54,189 nucleotides of DNA from Elusimicrobiota bacterium (GCA_012517285.1 JAAYVG010000032.1:1-54189), one strand, 5' to 3'; positions 8,834 to 17,974 are shown, counted from the stretch's first letter. Notes: generated from the sequence alone by a model not told the origin. Translations and numbers: made by a program.

Positions 8834-10207
8834 ATGTCTAAAAAAATCTTTTTCTTATTTTTTTTATTTTTTTCTGTATGTGATATATACGGAGAAATAA
8901 TTCCCCCAGGTGCTTTTTCATCATCTGCTCGTGGAAGCACGGCTCTTAATATACTTGAAAGTCCTGTTTCTCCTGAGTTTTTTTCGTTTGGGGGCGCAGG
9001 AAGTACAGTTTATTCTCATGACAGTATTTTTTATAATCCGGCAGGAGCAGGGACTGGCAGCAACAGCAGTTCAGTCTTTTTTGATTTTCAAACATTGAAC
9101 TCTGATGCAAGAAGATCTGATATAAGCTATCTGAAGAGAAATGATGATATTGTCAATGGTTTTTATATATCATATATTGATTATGGTGATTTTACAGAGG
9201 TTGATAGTAATGGTACTATAAAGGGTTCTTTTTCACCATATGATTACATACTAAATTATTCATTTTCAAAGGGGATAAAAAATAGATTTGGGGTAAATCT
9301 TAAGTATGTTTATTCAAATATGGTTTTTGAATCAGCAAAGACCTTGGCAGCTGATGTAGGTTTTATACTCAAAGGAAATAAGACTTATTATTCCTTTCTC
9401 GTGAGAAATTTTGGGGTTCCTGTAAAGATATATGGACGAAGCTATCCTTTGCCACTTGAAATTATAGCAGGTGTAAGATATGTTTATTCAAACAACCTCT
9501 CAGGTATTTTTGATTTAAAAATGCCTGTTAACAATACCCCTTATCCTGCTGCTGGTGTAGAATATAAAAAAGTTTTTGGTGACATATTGGTTCGATTTAG
9601 AGGTGGTATAAATCTGAACAACAGAAAGTATCTTGGCTGGGGTTCGGTGTTCTCAGGTGGTTTTGGTATAGATTTTGGAAGCTTTAATCTTGACTACGGA
9701 TTTATTCCGTATTCCAATGTTGATATGTCTCACAAGATTGCCCTCAGCATGAGATTTGGTGAATTGAAAAAAAATCAAAGCAAAATAAATAATAATTTTG
9801 TGGATTTTATGGCCGAAGAAACTGAGTCAAAAAGTAGAACAGTTGTTTTCGATTTTCAATCTGATGGGAGTGATAATGCCGCTGGCAGTGTGATCTCAGA
9901 TCTTATTGAACAGCGTTTGCTTGATAAAAAACATGTTCTAATAACAAGGCTTGATCCGCTCTATCTTTCCAATTTAAAAAGGGCTCCTAAGAATTTGAGT
10001 GATGTTAAAGAGCTTGCCAGAAATATTGATGCGGATTATGCTGTATGGGGGCAGATGAAAAAAGATCAGGGAAAAACTAATTTTAACCTTTTTATACTGG
10101 ATGTAAAAAACAATGATGTTCATCAGTTTGAGATGCTTGCCGATATAAGCAACATTAATGATGTGGCTTTCAGACTATCTGAAGAAGTATCAAAAAAAAT
10201 AAAATAG
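8834..10207 (+). CDS. PorV/PorQ-like outer-membrane barrel fused to a CsgG/TolB-N-like domain
   Basis: The product is 457 residues. A signal peptide covers about residues 1-20. Residues 25-315 look like a PorV/PorQ (FadL-like) barrel: small-residue-rich start, FFSFGGAGSTVYSHDSIFYNPAGAG (NPAG is a family hallmark) and regular alternating beta strands. After a short linker, residues 340-457 form a separate alpha/beta domain: TVVFDFQSDGSD, ISDLIEQRLLDKKHVLITRLD, ELARNIDADYAVWGQMKKD and a strand LFILDV. This order resembles the nucleotide-binding-like fold of CsgG, FlgO and TolB N-domains. The fusion suggests a barrel that recruits a periplasmic partner (inference). It begins 11 bp after the coiled-coil gene and lacks a Shine-Dalgarno. 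Confidence 0.75.
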   Translation: MSKKIFFLFFLFFSVCDIYGEIIPPGAFSSSARGSTALNILESPVSPEFFSFGGAGSTVYSHDSIFYNPAGAGTGSNSSSVFFDFQTLNSDARRSDISYLKRNDDIVNGFYISYIDYGDFTEVDSNGTIKGSFSPYDYILNYSFSKGIKNRFGVNLKYVYSNMVFESAKTLAADVGFILKGNKTYYSFLVRNFGVPVKIYGRSYPLPLEIIAGVRYVYSNNLSGIFDLKMPVNNTPYPAAGVEYKKVFGDILVRFRGGINLNNRKYLGWGSVFSGGFGIDFGSFNLDYGFIPYSNVDMSHKIALSMRFGELKKNQSKINNNFVDFMAEETESKSRTVVFDFQSDGSDNAAGSVISDLIEQRLLDKKHVLITRLDPLYLSNLKRAPKNLSDVKELARNIDADYAVWGQMKKDQGKTNFNLFILDVKNNDVHQFEMLADISNINDVAFRLSEEVSKKIK

Positions 10208-10232
10208 TTTTTATATGCTTGATAATTAAAAA

Positions 10233-10241
10233 TGATATAAT
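10233..10241 (+). promoter_or_regulatory. Extended -10 promoter element
   Basis: TGATATAAT (TGN plus TATAAT) lies 84 bp upstream of the DHS-like start codon. There is no good -35 at 17 bp, as is tolerated by extended -10 promoters. Confidence 0.45.
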
Positions 10242-10324
10242 TTATATTAATAATTAGTGATGAGTGAGTTGTGCCATAGATTATAAAACAGCACTCGCCA
10301 CTGATAGAATTTTTGGGAGGAGTT

Positions 10325-11389
10325 ATGAAAAAATCGGATTATTTAAAGGATGAGATAAAGCATATTGATATAAAAAAATATAATGGAGTTGTTGCTATGG
10401 TTGATGCTATGGGTGATATGGCATTTTCTGCAAGGGAGCTTTCAAGGGCTGCAAAAATATATGATATGATGATAAAGGATAAAAGTTGTTCAGTTATACT
10501 AACACTTGCTGGTTCAATATTTTCAGCAGGGCTAAAAAAGGTTGTGTATGATATGATTATGAACAATATGGTGGATGCCATAGTATCAACAGGGGCATTG
10601 ATAGTTGATCAGGATTTTTTTGAGGCACTTGGTTTTAAGCATTACAAGGGATGGTGGAACAATATCAATGATAATGAGCTAAGAGATCTTCATATAGATA
10701 GGATATATGATACTTTTATTGATGAGGATGAACTGAGGATATGTGATGAAACCGTGCACAAGATTGCAGATTCATTGGAGAAAAGACCATATTCTTCAAG
10801 GGAGTTCATAGAAGAGATGGGAAGGTATCTTGTCAAGAATGCAAAAAACAAAGAGTCAGTGGTTCTTGCAGCATATAAAAAAAGAGTTCCTATATTTGTC
10901 CCTGCCTTTTCTGATTGCTCTGCAGGTTTTGGACTTATAGAGCATCAGTGGAAAAATCCAGAGGAACATCTTTCACTGGATTCTGCAAAGGATTTTTTAG
11001 AGCTTACGAAGCTTAAGATAAAAGCAAAAGAGACTGGGATATTTATGGTGAGTGGTGGAGTGCCAAAGAACTTTACTCAAGATGTGGTTGTTGCAACTGA
11101 TGTTCTTGGATACGATCTACCGATGCACAAGTATGCTGTGCAGATAACTGTTGCTGATGTAAGGGATGGTGCTTTAAGCAGTTCCACACTAAAAGAGGCA
11201 TCAAGCTGGGGAAAGGTTGATACAAGCTTTGAGCAGATGGTTTACAGCGAGGCAACGCTTGCACTTCCACTGATTGCTGGATATGTATATCATAAGGGAA
11301 GCTGGAGAAATAGAAAGGAAAAAAAGTATTCTGACTGGCTTAACACAGATGCAAAAGATTTAAACGGTCTTGTTAAATCAACAAGATAA
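10325..11389 (+). CDS. Deoxyhypusine synthase-like protein (DHS family)
   Basis: The start is the ATG at 10325, preceded by GGGAGGAG (10315-10322); a longer frame from TTG would translate the ribosome-binding site. The 354 residues carry DHS-fold signs: VILTLAGSIFSAGLKKVVYDMI (NAD site), NMVDAIVSTGALI, VPIFVPAFSDCSAGFG, the conserved GGVPKNF with the lysine that forms the imine with spermidine in human DHS (near 247), then YAVQITVADVRDGALSS and SSWGKV. Bacteria have no eIF5A; characterised bacterial DHS-like proteins make polyamines such as homospermidine, so a polyamine aminobutyl- or aminopropyl-transfer role is likely (inference). The gene stands alone with its own promoter. Confidence 0.88.
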   Translation: MKKSDYLKDEIKHIDIKKYNGVVAMVDAMGDMAFSARELSRAAKIYDMMIKDKSCSVILTLAGSIFSAGLKKVVYDMIMNNMVDAIVSTGALIVDQDFFEALGFKHYKGWWNNINDNELRDLHIDRIYDTFIDEDELRICDETVHKIADSLEKRPYSSREFIEEMGRYLVKNAKNKESVVLAAYKKRVPIFVPAFSDCSAGFGLIEHQWKNPEEHLSLDSAKDFLELTKLKIKAKETGIFMVSGGVPKNFTQDVVVATDVLGYDLPMHKYAVQITVADVRDGALSSSTLKEASSWGKVDTSFEQMVYSEATLALPLIAGYVYHKGSWRNRKEKKYSDWLNTDAKDLNGLVKSTR

Positions 11390-11456
11390 TTATATTATAG
11401 GGAAATGCAAACTTATTAGATAGGTCATTTTTCAGTTATTTTTTATGGGAGGTAGT

Positions 11457-12320
11457 ATGAAAAAAATGAAGTTGTTTATATTAGGGTTGGGTATGATTGG
11501 ACTGTTTATTACGCCATCATTTGCTTTATTTGATGGTGGTATTAATTATATTACAGGGAAAAATGATTATAGCGGTACTGATGTTTATTTGTTATTTGGT
11601 AAGGATAATTGGTGGATAAAGCCAACATATTCTTCATGGAAAGCAGATAATATTGATAGAGTTAATATGTTTGGTGCAAGGGCTGGCTTTGAAAAAAGGC
11701 TTTATACGCTTGGAGTTGGTGCAAGTGTAACACCTGAGTCAAATGATTATAAGAGTTTTTCAATTGGTGGAGATATAACATTCTCGCTCAATCCCACATC
11801 AGACTCAAGAACAAGACTGGCTGGTCCTAATGCTGGTTTTGTTAAAAGAAGTGGTGAAGGGGTAACTCAGGTTGATTTGGGGGCAAGTGTTAATCTAACT
11901 GCTCATAATTACACTAAAACTGATAATGATTTGAAAGAGATAGATTTCTCTGTTTTTGCTGGTGCAAAGATATTTATAACAAATCTCTCAGCAAATTATA
12001 CCTTTTATACTTATGATGATTCCTCGCTTGCAAAAACGAAGGGATCAGCCAGTTTAAGACCCTATGGTATGTCAAGCTATATGCCTGCTTTCCCTGAGTC
12101 CAATTTAAACCTAAAACTTGATATTCCCGGCACTCCTATTGTAACTCCTTTCATCTCATACAATCATATAAATTTTAAGACTGATGACACACTCAATGTT
12201 TATAATCTTGGTGCTTATATAGATCTGAATATGGTTGGTGCAAATGTTAATTATGAGACATATAAAGAAGGTGGTGAGCGATATAACTTTTTATCCGTTT
12301 CAGGAGCATTAAGGTTTTAA
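11457..12320 (+). CDS. Outer-membrane beta-barrel protein, function unknown
   Basis: The ATG at 11457 follows GGGAGG at 11447-11452. The product is 287 residues. A clear signal peptide (FILGLGMIGLFITPSFA) is followed by a mature protein made of amphipathic, aromatic-rich strands and ends with a C-terminal FLSVSGALRF, the terminal-Phe signature of barrel proteins. Size suggests 10-12 strands. Similarity to a named porin family is not evident. It precedes dnaX by 17 bp, but its content has no relation to replication, so the two may only share transcription. Confidence 0.75.
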   Translation: MKKMKLFILGLGMIGLFITPSFALFDGGINYITGKNDYSGTDVYLLFGKDNWWIKPTYSSWKADNIDRVNMFGARAGFEKRLYTLGVGASVTPESNDYKSFSIGGDITFSLNPTSDSRTRLAGPNAGFVKRSGEGVTQVDLGASVNLTAHNYTKTDNDLKEIDFSVFAGAKIFITNLSANYTFYTYDDSSLAKTKGSASLRPYGMSSYMPAFPESNLNLKLDIPGTPIVTPFISYNHINFKTDDTLNVYNLGAYIDLNMVGANVNYETYKEGGERYNFLSVSGALRF

Positions 12321-12337
12321 TAAATTGAACCCTTCAT

Positions 12338-13900
12338 ATGGAAAGCATTGCATTAAAATACAGGCCTAAGGTCTTTGATGATCTGGTTGGTCAGGATACT
12401 ATATCAAAGACATTGAGCAATTCAATAAAATCAGGTAAGATATATCACTCATATCTTTTTTATGGACCAAGGGGTTGTGGAAAGACATCAACAGCAAGGA
12501 TTCTTGCAAAGGCATTAAATTGTCATTCACCTGTAAAGCAGGATCCGTGCAATAAGTGTATTTCATGCAAGGAGATATCCGCAGGCAATTCAATAGATGT
12601 TGTTGAGATAGATGCTGCGAGTTATACTCAGGTCCAGAACATCAGGGATGTTATCATTGATAATGTTAACTTATCACCATCAAGGGATAAATACAGGATA
12701 TATATACTTGATGAAGTCCATATGCTTTCCAACAATGCTTTTAATGCGTTGCTTAAAACCATAGAGGAACCACCTGATCATGCAGTTTTTATACTTGCAA
12801 CAACAGAAATAAACAAGGTTCCTCTCACAATAATTTCAAGGTGTCAAACATTCAGATTTAAACCGATACCTGATAGAATAATGCTTAAAAGGCTTGAAGA
12901 GATATGTGATAAAGAAAATATTAAATATGAGGGTAGAGCTCTTGAGCTTATAGTAAATTTTTCAGGTGGTGCTATGAGAGACTCACTTAGCATACTTGAA
13001 AAGATAGCCTCATTTTCTCAGAACAGAATAACACCTGCTAATGTGAGTGAGATATTGGGATACCCACCTAGTGAGATCATAGATAACCTTTCATCTGCAC
13101 TGCTTTCTAAAAATATCTCTGAGATCCACAGTATATTTAATAAAATAAATGATGAGGGGATAGATCCTGTTCTTGTTTTAAAGGAGTTGCGAAATTATTT
13201 TTCAAGGTGTTTTCTTGCTAAGAATGGGCTTGAAGAATTAAAAAATATTCCTGATCTCAATCCGTTTATATTTGTTAAACTATCAAGGAAGATAAACAGA
13301 ATAATAGAAGAAATAAAGTATTCTGATAACTTGTCGCTTATGGCTGAGACATTCCTTTATACGGTAATAGATACAACAGTAGATCTTGATGCAATAATAA
13401 AAAGGATTGATTCAATTAATTCAAAGGATGTTAATGAAGAGAATAATTTTCAAGGACAGTTAAAAAAAACTTCTGATAAGGCTGAACCGAACACAAGGGA
13501 TGATAGTTTTAAGGGTTTATGGAATAAGCTTCTGACCTCTATACTTAAGGATAGTTTCCCACTTTACAATGTTCTCCTCTCATCAGATATAAGCCTTGAT
13601 AATGATAAAATTATTATAAATGCTAACAATGAGTTTGAGAGCAGTATAGTATTAAAAAATTTGCCACTCATAGAAAAAAATCTTTCTAATAACTCATCAA
13701 AAAAATACGCTATAGAGATCGGCATTAAAAAAAAAATAAAAAATGAGGTTTTGAAAAATACTGATGTCGTAGAGAAAAATGATGATCTATCCAGTTTTAA
13801 GCTCAGGGATCTTAGAGATTTTGATGAGACATTTCCTGAGTATAATAAAATAAAAAAGATATTTGGTTCTGATATTGTTAAGTTTACAAGAGAAAAATGA
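12338..13900 (+). CDS. dnaX: DNA polymerase III subunit gamma/tau
   Basis: This is the clamp-loader ATPase. The 520 residues include Walker A GPRGCGKTS (about 43-51), the zinc-binding cysteines C-x8-C-x2-C-x2-C-like (ALNC ... CNKCISC, about 62-77), Walker B YILDEVHML (about 122-130), sensor 1 ILATTEINKVPLTI and the SRC arginine finger (ISRCQTFRF). AAA+ domains end near 230; the collar reaches about 350. The C-terminal part is Ser/Lys/Asn-rich and may be a tau-like region. No slippery frameshift site was identified. It overlaps recR by ATGA (13897-13900), the common dnaX-recR coupling. No Shine-Dalgarno is obvious at the start. Confidence 0.95.
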   Translation: MESIALKYRPKVFDDLVGQDTISKTLSNSIKSGKIYHSYLFYGPRGCGKTSTARILAKALNCHSPVKQDPCNKCISCKEISAGNSIDVVEIDAASYTQVQNIRDVIIDNVNLSPSRDKYRIYILDEVHMLSNNAFNALLKTIEEPPDHAVFILATTEINKVPLTIISRCQTFRFKPIPDRIMLKRLEEICDKENIKYEGRALELIVNFSGGAMRDSLSILEKIASFSQNRITPANVSEILGYPPSEIIDNLSSALLSKNISEIHSIFNKINDEGIDPVLVLKELRNYFSRCFLAKNGLEELKNIPDLNPFIFVKLSRKINRIIEEIKYSDNLSLMAETFLYTVIDTTVDLDAIIKRIDSINSKDVNEENNFQGQLKKTSDKAEPNTRDDSFKGLWNKLLTSILKDSFPLYNVLLSSDISLDNDKIIINANNEFESSIVLKNLPLIEKNLSNNSSKKYAIEIGIKKKIKNEVLKNTDVVEKNDDLSSFKLRDLRDFDETFPEYNKIKKIFGSDIVKFTREK

Positions 13901-14490
13901 ACACTGTGGAAAAACTTATAGAGGTTTTCAGGAGATTTCCATCCGTTGGCCCAAAGCAAGCCGAAAGATTTGCTATGTATGTGATGAGGTCAAATCCGAT
14001 TGAGATAAATGAACTCATAGAAGCTATAGTTGATACCAAAGCAAATGTAAAGCAGTGCAAAAAGTGTTTCAATTATACAGCTGATGATATCTGTGATATA
14101 TGCAGTGATGATAAAAGGGATAGAGGTTTGCTTTGTGTGATTGAAAATCCATTTGATCTTATTGCAATAGAAAAGACAAAAACTTACAATGGACTTTATT
14201 ACATACTTGGCTCATATCTTTTACCGCACCCTCATAAAAATGAGTTTGATGAGAGAGTGGAATTTTTAAAGAAGAGAATAATTGATGAGGGAATAAAAGA
14301 GGTCATAATAGCATTGAACACTACAACTGAAGGACAGGCTACATCAATTTATATAAAAGAAAGTATTTCAAACTTTGTTTCAAAGATATCAAGGATTGCA
14401 TTTGGTGTTCCACTTGGTGCTGATATAGATTATATTGATGAGTTCACTCTGGCATATGCTTTAAGGGGAAGGACTTCATTAGATAAATAG
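13897..14490 (+). CDS. recR: Recombination mediator RecR
   Basis: RecR acts with RecF/RecO to load RecA at gaps. The 197 residues match the family. They contain an N-terminal helix-hairpin-helix (FPSVGPKQAERFA), a C4 zinc finger with Cys 54, 57, 66 and 69, and a Toprim domain starting LLCVIENPFDLIAIEKT, with the later EVIIALNTTTEGQATS and AFGVPLGADIDYIDEFTLAYAL. The start overlaps dnaX by four bases, so translation is coupled. Confidence 0.96.
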   Translation: MNTVEKLIEVFRRFPSVGPKQAERFAMYVMRSNPIEINELIEAIVDTKANVKQCKKCFNYTADDICDICSDDKRDRGLLCVIENPFDLIAIEKTKTYNGLYYILGSYLLPHPHKNEFDERVEFLKKRIIDEGIKEVIIALNTTTEGQATSIYIKESISNFVSKISRIAFGVPLGADIDYIDEFTLAYALRGRTSLDK

Positions 14491-14498
14491 GAGGTTTT

Positions 14499-14825
14499 AT
14501 GAAAAGAAATAATTTAAAATCTAAGATTTTAAAGGTGTGTAACCTTGTAAATTATAGTGATAATTCTGTAGTAAGCTATACTCTTATCGATAATAATAAT
14601 GGAACAATAACATTGTTTGCTTTTGATAAGGGGCAGAGTTTAAGCGAGCATAAAGCTCCCTTTGATGCAGTTGCAGAGGTTATTGATGGTGAGGGAATAA
14701 TATCTATATCTGGTAAAGAATACAAGATTGCCTCTGGTGAACTTATAATAATGCCGGCTGGAAAACCTCATTCTGTTAAAGCCAGAAAGAGATTTAAGAT
14801 GATACTTACAATGATTCGTTCTTAA
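14499..14825 (+). CDS. Small cupin-domain protein
   Basis: The 108-residue product fits a single cupin barrel. Cupin motif 1 is degenerate: GQSLSEHKAPFDAVAEVIDGEG (one His, one Glu/Asp). Motif 2 is PAGKPHSVKA with its His. Residues resemble the small metal-binding cupins found in anaerobes that follow recR or stress genes. The start has AGGAGG six bases upstream. Substrate unknown; a metal site is plausible because a His, a Glu and the second His are present. Confidence 0.85.
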   Translation: MKRNNLKSKILKVCNLVNYSDNSVVSYTLIDNNNGTITLFAFDKGQSLSEHKAPFDAVAEVIDGEGIISISGKEYKIASGELIIMPAGKPHSVKARKRFKMILTMIRS

Positions 14826-14901
14826 TTAAATATTATCATTAGCCAATTTTTAATTGAATCCTGAATAATACTTATTTATTTTTAAATTCTCTGGATGAAT
14901 T

Positions 14902-16704
14902 ATGTTAAGCCGTTACAGAAGGCCTCTCTTTATATCCTTTGTGTTTTATGTATTGCTTATATACTTTTTAACGCCATTTATTTTGAATGATAAAAAGCCT
15001 GATGGTAGTATATTTTGTGGAAAGGTTTTATCATATCCTGCTGAGACAAAGAGGGATTCATTCTTCTATTTCAAATCTGATAATCAGAAATTTATTGTGA
15101 GGACAAAAAAAGGATCTGAACTTGATATATATGATAGTGTATGTTTCAAAGCAACATACAGGGAGCCAAAGAACTTTAATCCTGTCGGAAGCTTTGACTG
15201 GAAGAATTATTTAAAGTATAAAAATATTTTTTATGAGCTTGATATCAGCGATATAATACTTGTTAAGCCTGCAACCTTTCCATTTTCATATGCTTCTAAT
15301 GTTCGTGCAAGGATAAAAAATCTTTTTAAAGAACATTTTAAGGGTGATGATCTTTCAGTTGTGAGTGGAATTTTTCTCGGTGAGAAGCAGGAGCTATCAA
15401 AGGATTTAAGAAAAGCAATTATAGATTCTGGTGCTATGCATCTTCTTGTTGCCTCAGGATCTAACATATCATATATCGTCGGGATGATAATATTTTTTCT
15501 TTTAGCCATTAAGATAAATTCAAAGAGAGCAAAATTTATTGCTGTCATCATTTCATCAGTCTATGCCATACTTGTTGGACTTGATCCCCCGATAACAAGA
15601 GCATATATAATGCTTGTTATTGGATTTTTGGCTTACTCACTGAAACGAAATACAGATATGTTTCAGATACTTGTGTTGTGTGGTTTTTTAATAATAATCT
15701 TCAATCCATTTCTTATATATGACAAGGGTTTTGAGATGTCGTTTCTATCAGTGTATGGAATTATTACAGGATGTTCAAATTATTTTAAACATATAAATAT
15801 ATCAAATTTTTTTAATCTAAAAAGGTTTAAGAAATATCATAAACTGATAGATTTTTTAAACTCAGTGTTGTTTACAATAGCAGTAACATTCTTTGCACAG
15901 ATATCAATACTTCCACTGCTTATAACAATGTTTTATAAAATTTCAATGGTCTCGGTGATCTCAAACCTTGTTCTTATACCATTGTCTTTTATTATTATGG
16001 TTGCTGTAAGCATATGGTTTATTATAAATCCATTTGAATTTATAAATAAATTAGTTTATCTGGTTATATCTATTCTGGTAAAGCTTTTTATAAAGCTTTC
16101 ATATTTTTTCGCTTCTTTTAAATATTCGGTTATTTATTTTTCATTTCCTAACGAGATGATTCTTCTGTTCACAGCTATAACAATTCTTTTAATACTTCAT
16201 CTTCCTGTTATCAATATCAAAAGTGTATATACAAAATTTTTTGTTATGTTTATATTTACAGGAGCAGTGCTTTCAGCTGGTTGGAATAATAAAATAGATG
16301 AGAAGGATATCATTTTTACAAAGTGGAACAGAAATAGTTATATAACATTTAGAGATAACAGTGTTTATCTTATAGATCCTTTTGTAGAAAGCGATAAGAT
16401 AATAAATGCTATCTTTTATACCGGACATAGTAATATTGATTATATTATGATAACAGGGGTTTGGGGCTTTAATAAAGAGACAGTTGAAGAGCTTGAAGAT
16501 GTCTTTGATATAGGACAGATATACAGACCACTTTGGATCTGTGAGAATAAATCAAAAAATACCTGCGTATTTCCCGGCGAGAACTATGGGATTTTTTCTG
16601 TAAGATTTTCCAACAGATATGGATACTTTAACAGATACTCACGAATAGAATACTGTTTTAAAGACAAATGCTATCCTCAGATTATCAAACAGAAAAAACA
16701 TTAA
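14902..16704 (+). CDS. comEC: ComEC/Rec2-like DNA-uptake channel with degenerate C-terminal domain
   Basis: ComEC moves transforming single-stranded DNA across the inner membrane. The 600 residues contain an N-terminal OB-like soluble region (about 30-150), the Competence domain with about 8-10 helices (about 160-450; motif SGAMHLLVASGSN, GLDPPITRAYIM, YDKGFEMSFLSVYGI), and a 150-residue tail. Full-length ComEC (usually 700-800 residues) ends with a metallo-beta-lactamase-like domain with HxHxDH. Here the tail still resembles that fold (IIFTKWNRNSYITF, YLIDPF, IDYIMITGVWGFNKETVEELE), but the histidine cluster is gone and the domain is short. Channel function may remain; nuclease activity seems absent (inference). 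Confidence 0.85.
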   Translation: MLSRYRRPLFISFVFYVLLIYFLTPFILNDKKPDGSIFCGKVLSYPAETKRDSFFYFKSDNQKFIVRTKKGSELDIYDSVCFKATYREPKNFNPVGSFDWKNYLKYKNIFYELDISDIILVKPATFPFSYASNVRARIKNLFKEHFKGDDLSVVSGIFLGEKQELSKDLRKAIIDSGAMHLLVASGSNISYIVGMIIFFLLAIKINSKRAKFIAVIISSVYAILVGLDPPITRAYIMLVIGFLAYSLKRNTDMFQILVLCGFLIIIFNPFLIYDKGFEMSFLSVYGIITGCSNYFKHINISNFFNLKRFKKYHKLIDFLNSVLFTIAVTFFAQISILPLLITMFYKISMVSVISNLVLIPLSFIIMVAVSIWFIINPFEFINKLVYLVISILVKLFIKLSYFFASFKYSVIYFSFPNEMILLFTAITILLILHLPVINIKSVYTKFFVMFIFTGAVLSAGWNNKIDEKDIIFTKWNRNSYITFRDNSVYLIDPFVESDKIINAIFYTGHSNIDYIMITGVWGFNKETVEELEDVFDIGQIYRPLWICENKSKNTCVFPGENYGIFSVRFSNRYGYFNRYSRIEYCFKDKCYPQIIKQKKH

Positions 16705-16770
16705 CAGTGATGTCTAAGTTAAACTGATAAATTATCAATAAAATTATACTATGATTTGATTACCAAGACA

Positions 16771-17892
16771 TCAGTTCTCTAACTTAAAAAAGAAAACACC
16801 ACCCTTATAAAATGGGACTTCTGAAACCTTTGCTGGTAATCTCTTATCCCTTATCTCAACCTCGACTTCATCACCAATATTGAGGTTTGGTGGCATATAT
16901 CCCTCAGCTATGGATTTATTCAATGATGGAGAGTATGTGGCACTTGTCAGGACGCCTATTTCTTTTCCATCCTTAAAAACTTTATATCCAGGTCTTAAAA
17001 TCCCCTTTTCCATAACTATGCCTGTAAGTTTTCTTTTTATCCCTTCTGCCTTTTCTTTTTCATAAAGCTCTTTACCTATAAAATTTCCCTTTTTTAGCTT
17101 GACAACCCAACCATAGTTTGCCTCATAGCTTGAGTGTTCATCATCTATATCTGATCCATAAAGCAGATATCCTGACTCAAGCCTTAGACTGTCCCTTGCT
17201 CCAAGCCCGCATGGCTTTATATCATATTCTTTACCGAGATTCATCAGCTCTTCCCAGATTCTTACAATTATATCGTTCGGTGCTGTTATCTCAAATCCAT
17301 CCTCTCCGGTGTATCCTGTTCTTGATATATAGGAATGCTTCCCATAAATATCTGTTTCAACTATCCCAAACCTTGGATAGCGTAGTATCTCTGGAGCAAA
17401 CTTTTTCATCACTTCAACAGATTTTGGCCCTTGTATTGCTATCATAGAAAAGTCGCTTGATTTATTTGATATCTTAACATTAAAACCTTTAGAGTTTGAC
17501 AAAAGCCAGTTGTAATCTTTTTCTGTTGTGGTTGCATTTACAATAACAAGAAATCTTTCCTCATCAAGGCAGAAGTTTATCACATCATCAACTATTCCAC
17601 CCCTTCCGTTTGGGAGATGGGAATAGACCCCTTCACCCTTTTTAAGTTTTGCAACATTGTTTGCATTTACATAGTCTAAAAATTTTCTTGCATCAGGGCC
17701 ATCAACAAAAACCTGTCCCATATGGCTTACGTCAAAAAGCCCAACTCCGTTTCTTACAGTTAAATGTTCTTTTATTATACCTTCAAATTGAACAGGGAGC
17801 TCCCAACCATGAAAATCAACCATCTTTCCACCATATTTTCTCTCCACATCATTCAAATGTGTTCTCTTAACAGTTGTATTATTGAGTGCCAT
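16771..17892 (-). CDS. gcvT: Aminomethyltransferase (glycine cleavage T protein)
   Basis: GcvT transfers the methylene group from aminomethyl-lipoyl-H-protein to tetrahydrofolate. The 373 residues match the family. Motifs seen are KMVDFHGWELPVQF, GLFDVSHMGQ, GRGGIVDDVI, SRTGYTGEDGFEI (folate site), CGLGARDSLRLESGYLLYG, and the C-terminal barrel with KRKLTGIV and the SPSLNKSIAEGYM segment. The start has AGGAGG eight bases upstream. No gcvH, gcvP or lpd is in the window, and there is no room upstream (82 bp) for a glycine riboswitch. It is convergent with comEC and divergent from the oxidoreductase. Confidence 0.96.
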   Translation of the reverse strand: MALNNTTVKRTHLNDVERKYGGKMVDFHGWELPVQFEGIIKEHLTVRNGVGLFDVSHMGQVFVDGPDARKFLDYVNANNVAKLKKGEGVYSHLPNGRGGIVDDVINFCLDEERFLVIVNATTTEKDYNWLLSNSKGFNVKISNKSSDFSMIAIQGPKSVEVMKKFAPEILRYPRFGIVETDIYGKHSYISRTGYTGEDGFEITAPNDIIVRIWEELMNLGKEYDIKPCGLGARDSLRLESGYLLYGSDIDDEHSSYEANYGWVVKLKKGNFIGKELYEKEKAEGIKRKLTGIVMEKGILRPGYKVFKDGKEIGVLTSATYSPSLNKSIAEGYMPPNLNIGDEVEVEIRDKRLPAKVSEVPFYKGGVFFFKLEN

Positions 17893-17974
17893 ATATCCTC
17901 CTAAGTTTATTATATAAAAATAATATTTAAAATAGATATAAAAAATTGTAAAATTAAAATTAAAGAAGGTTTTT

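Noticed and set aside
10313-10324. Upstream TTG starts for the DHS-like gene (also 11445, 26538, 36040 and 47838)
   Set aside because: In each case the extra codons would translate the Shine-Dalgarno sequence GGAGG; the ATG just after it is the better start.
13564-13959. Opposite-strand frame across the dnaX-recR junction
   Set aside because: It covers two well-supported genes and has the Ser/Phe-rich composition of a shadow frame.
17893-17974. Glycine riboswitch before gcvT
   Set aside because: The divergent gap of 82 bp is AT-rich and too small for one, and no conserved core was seen.
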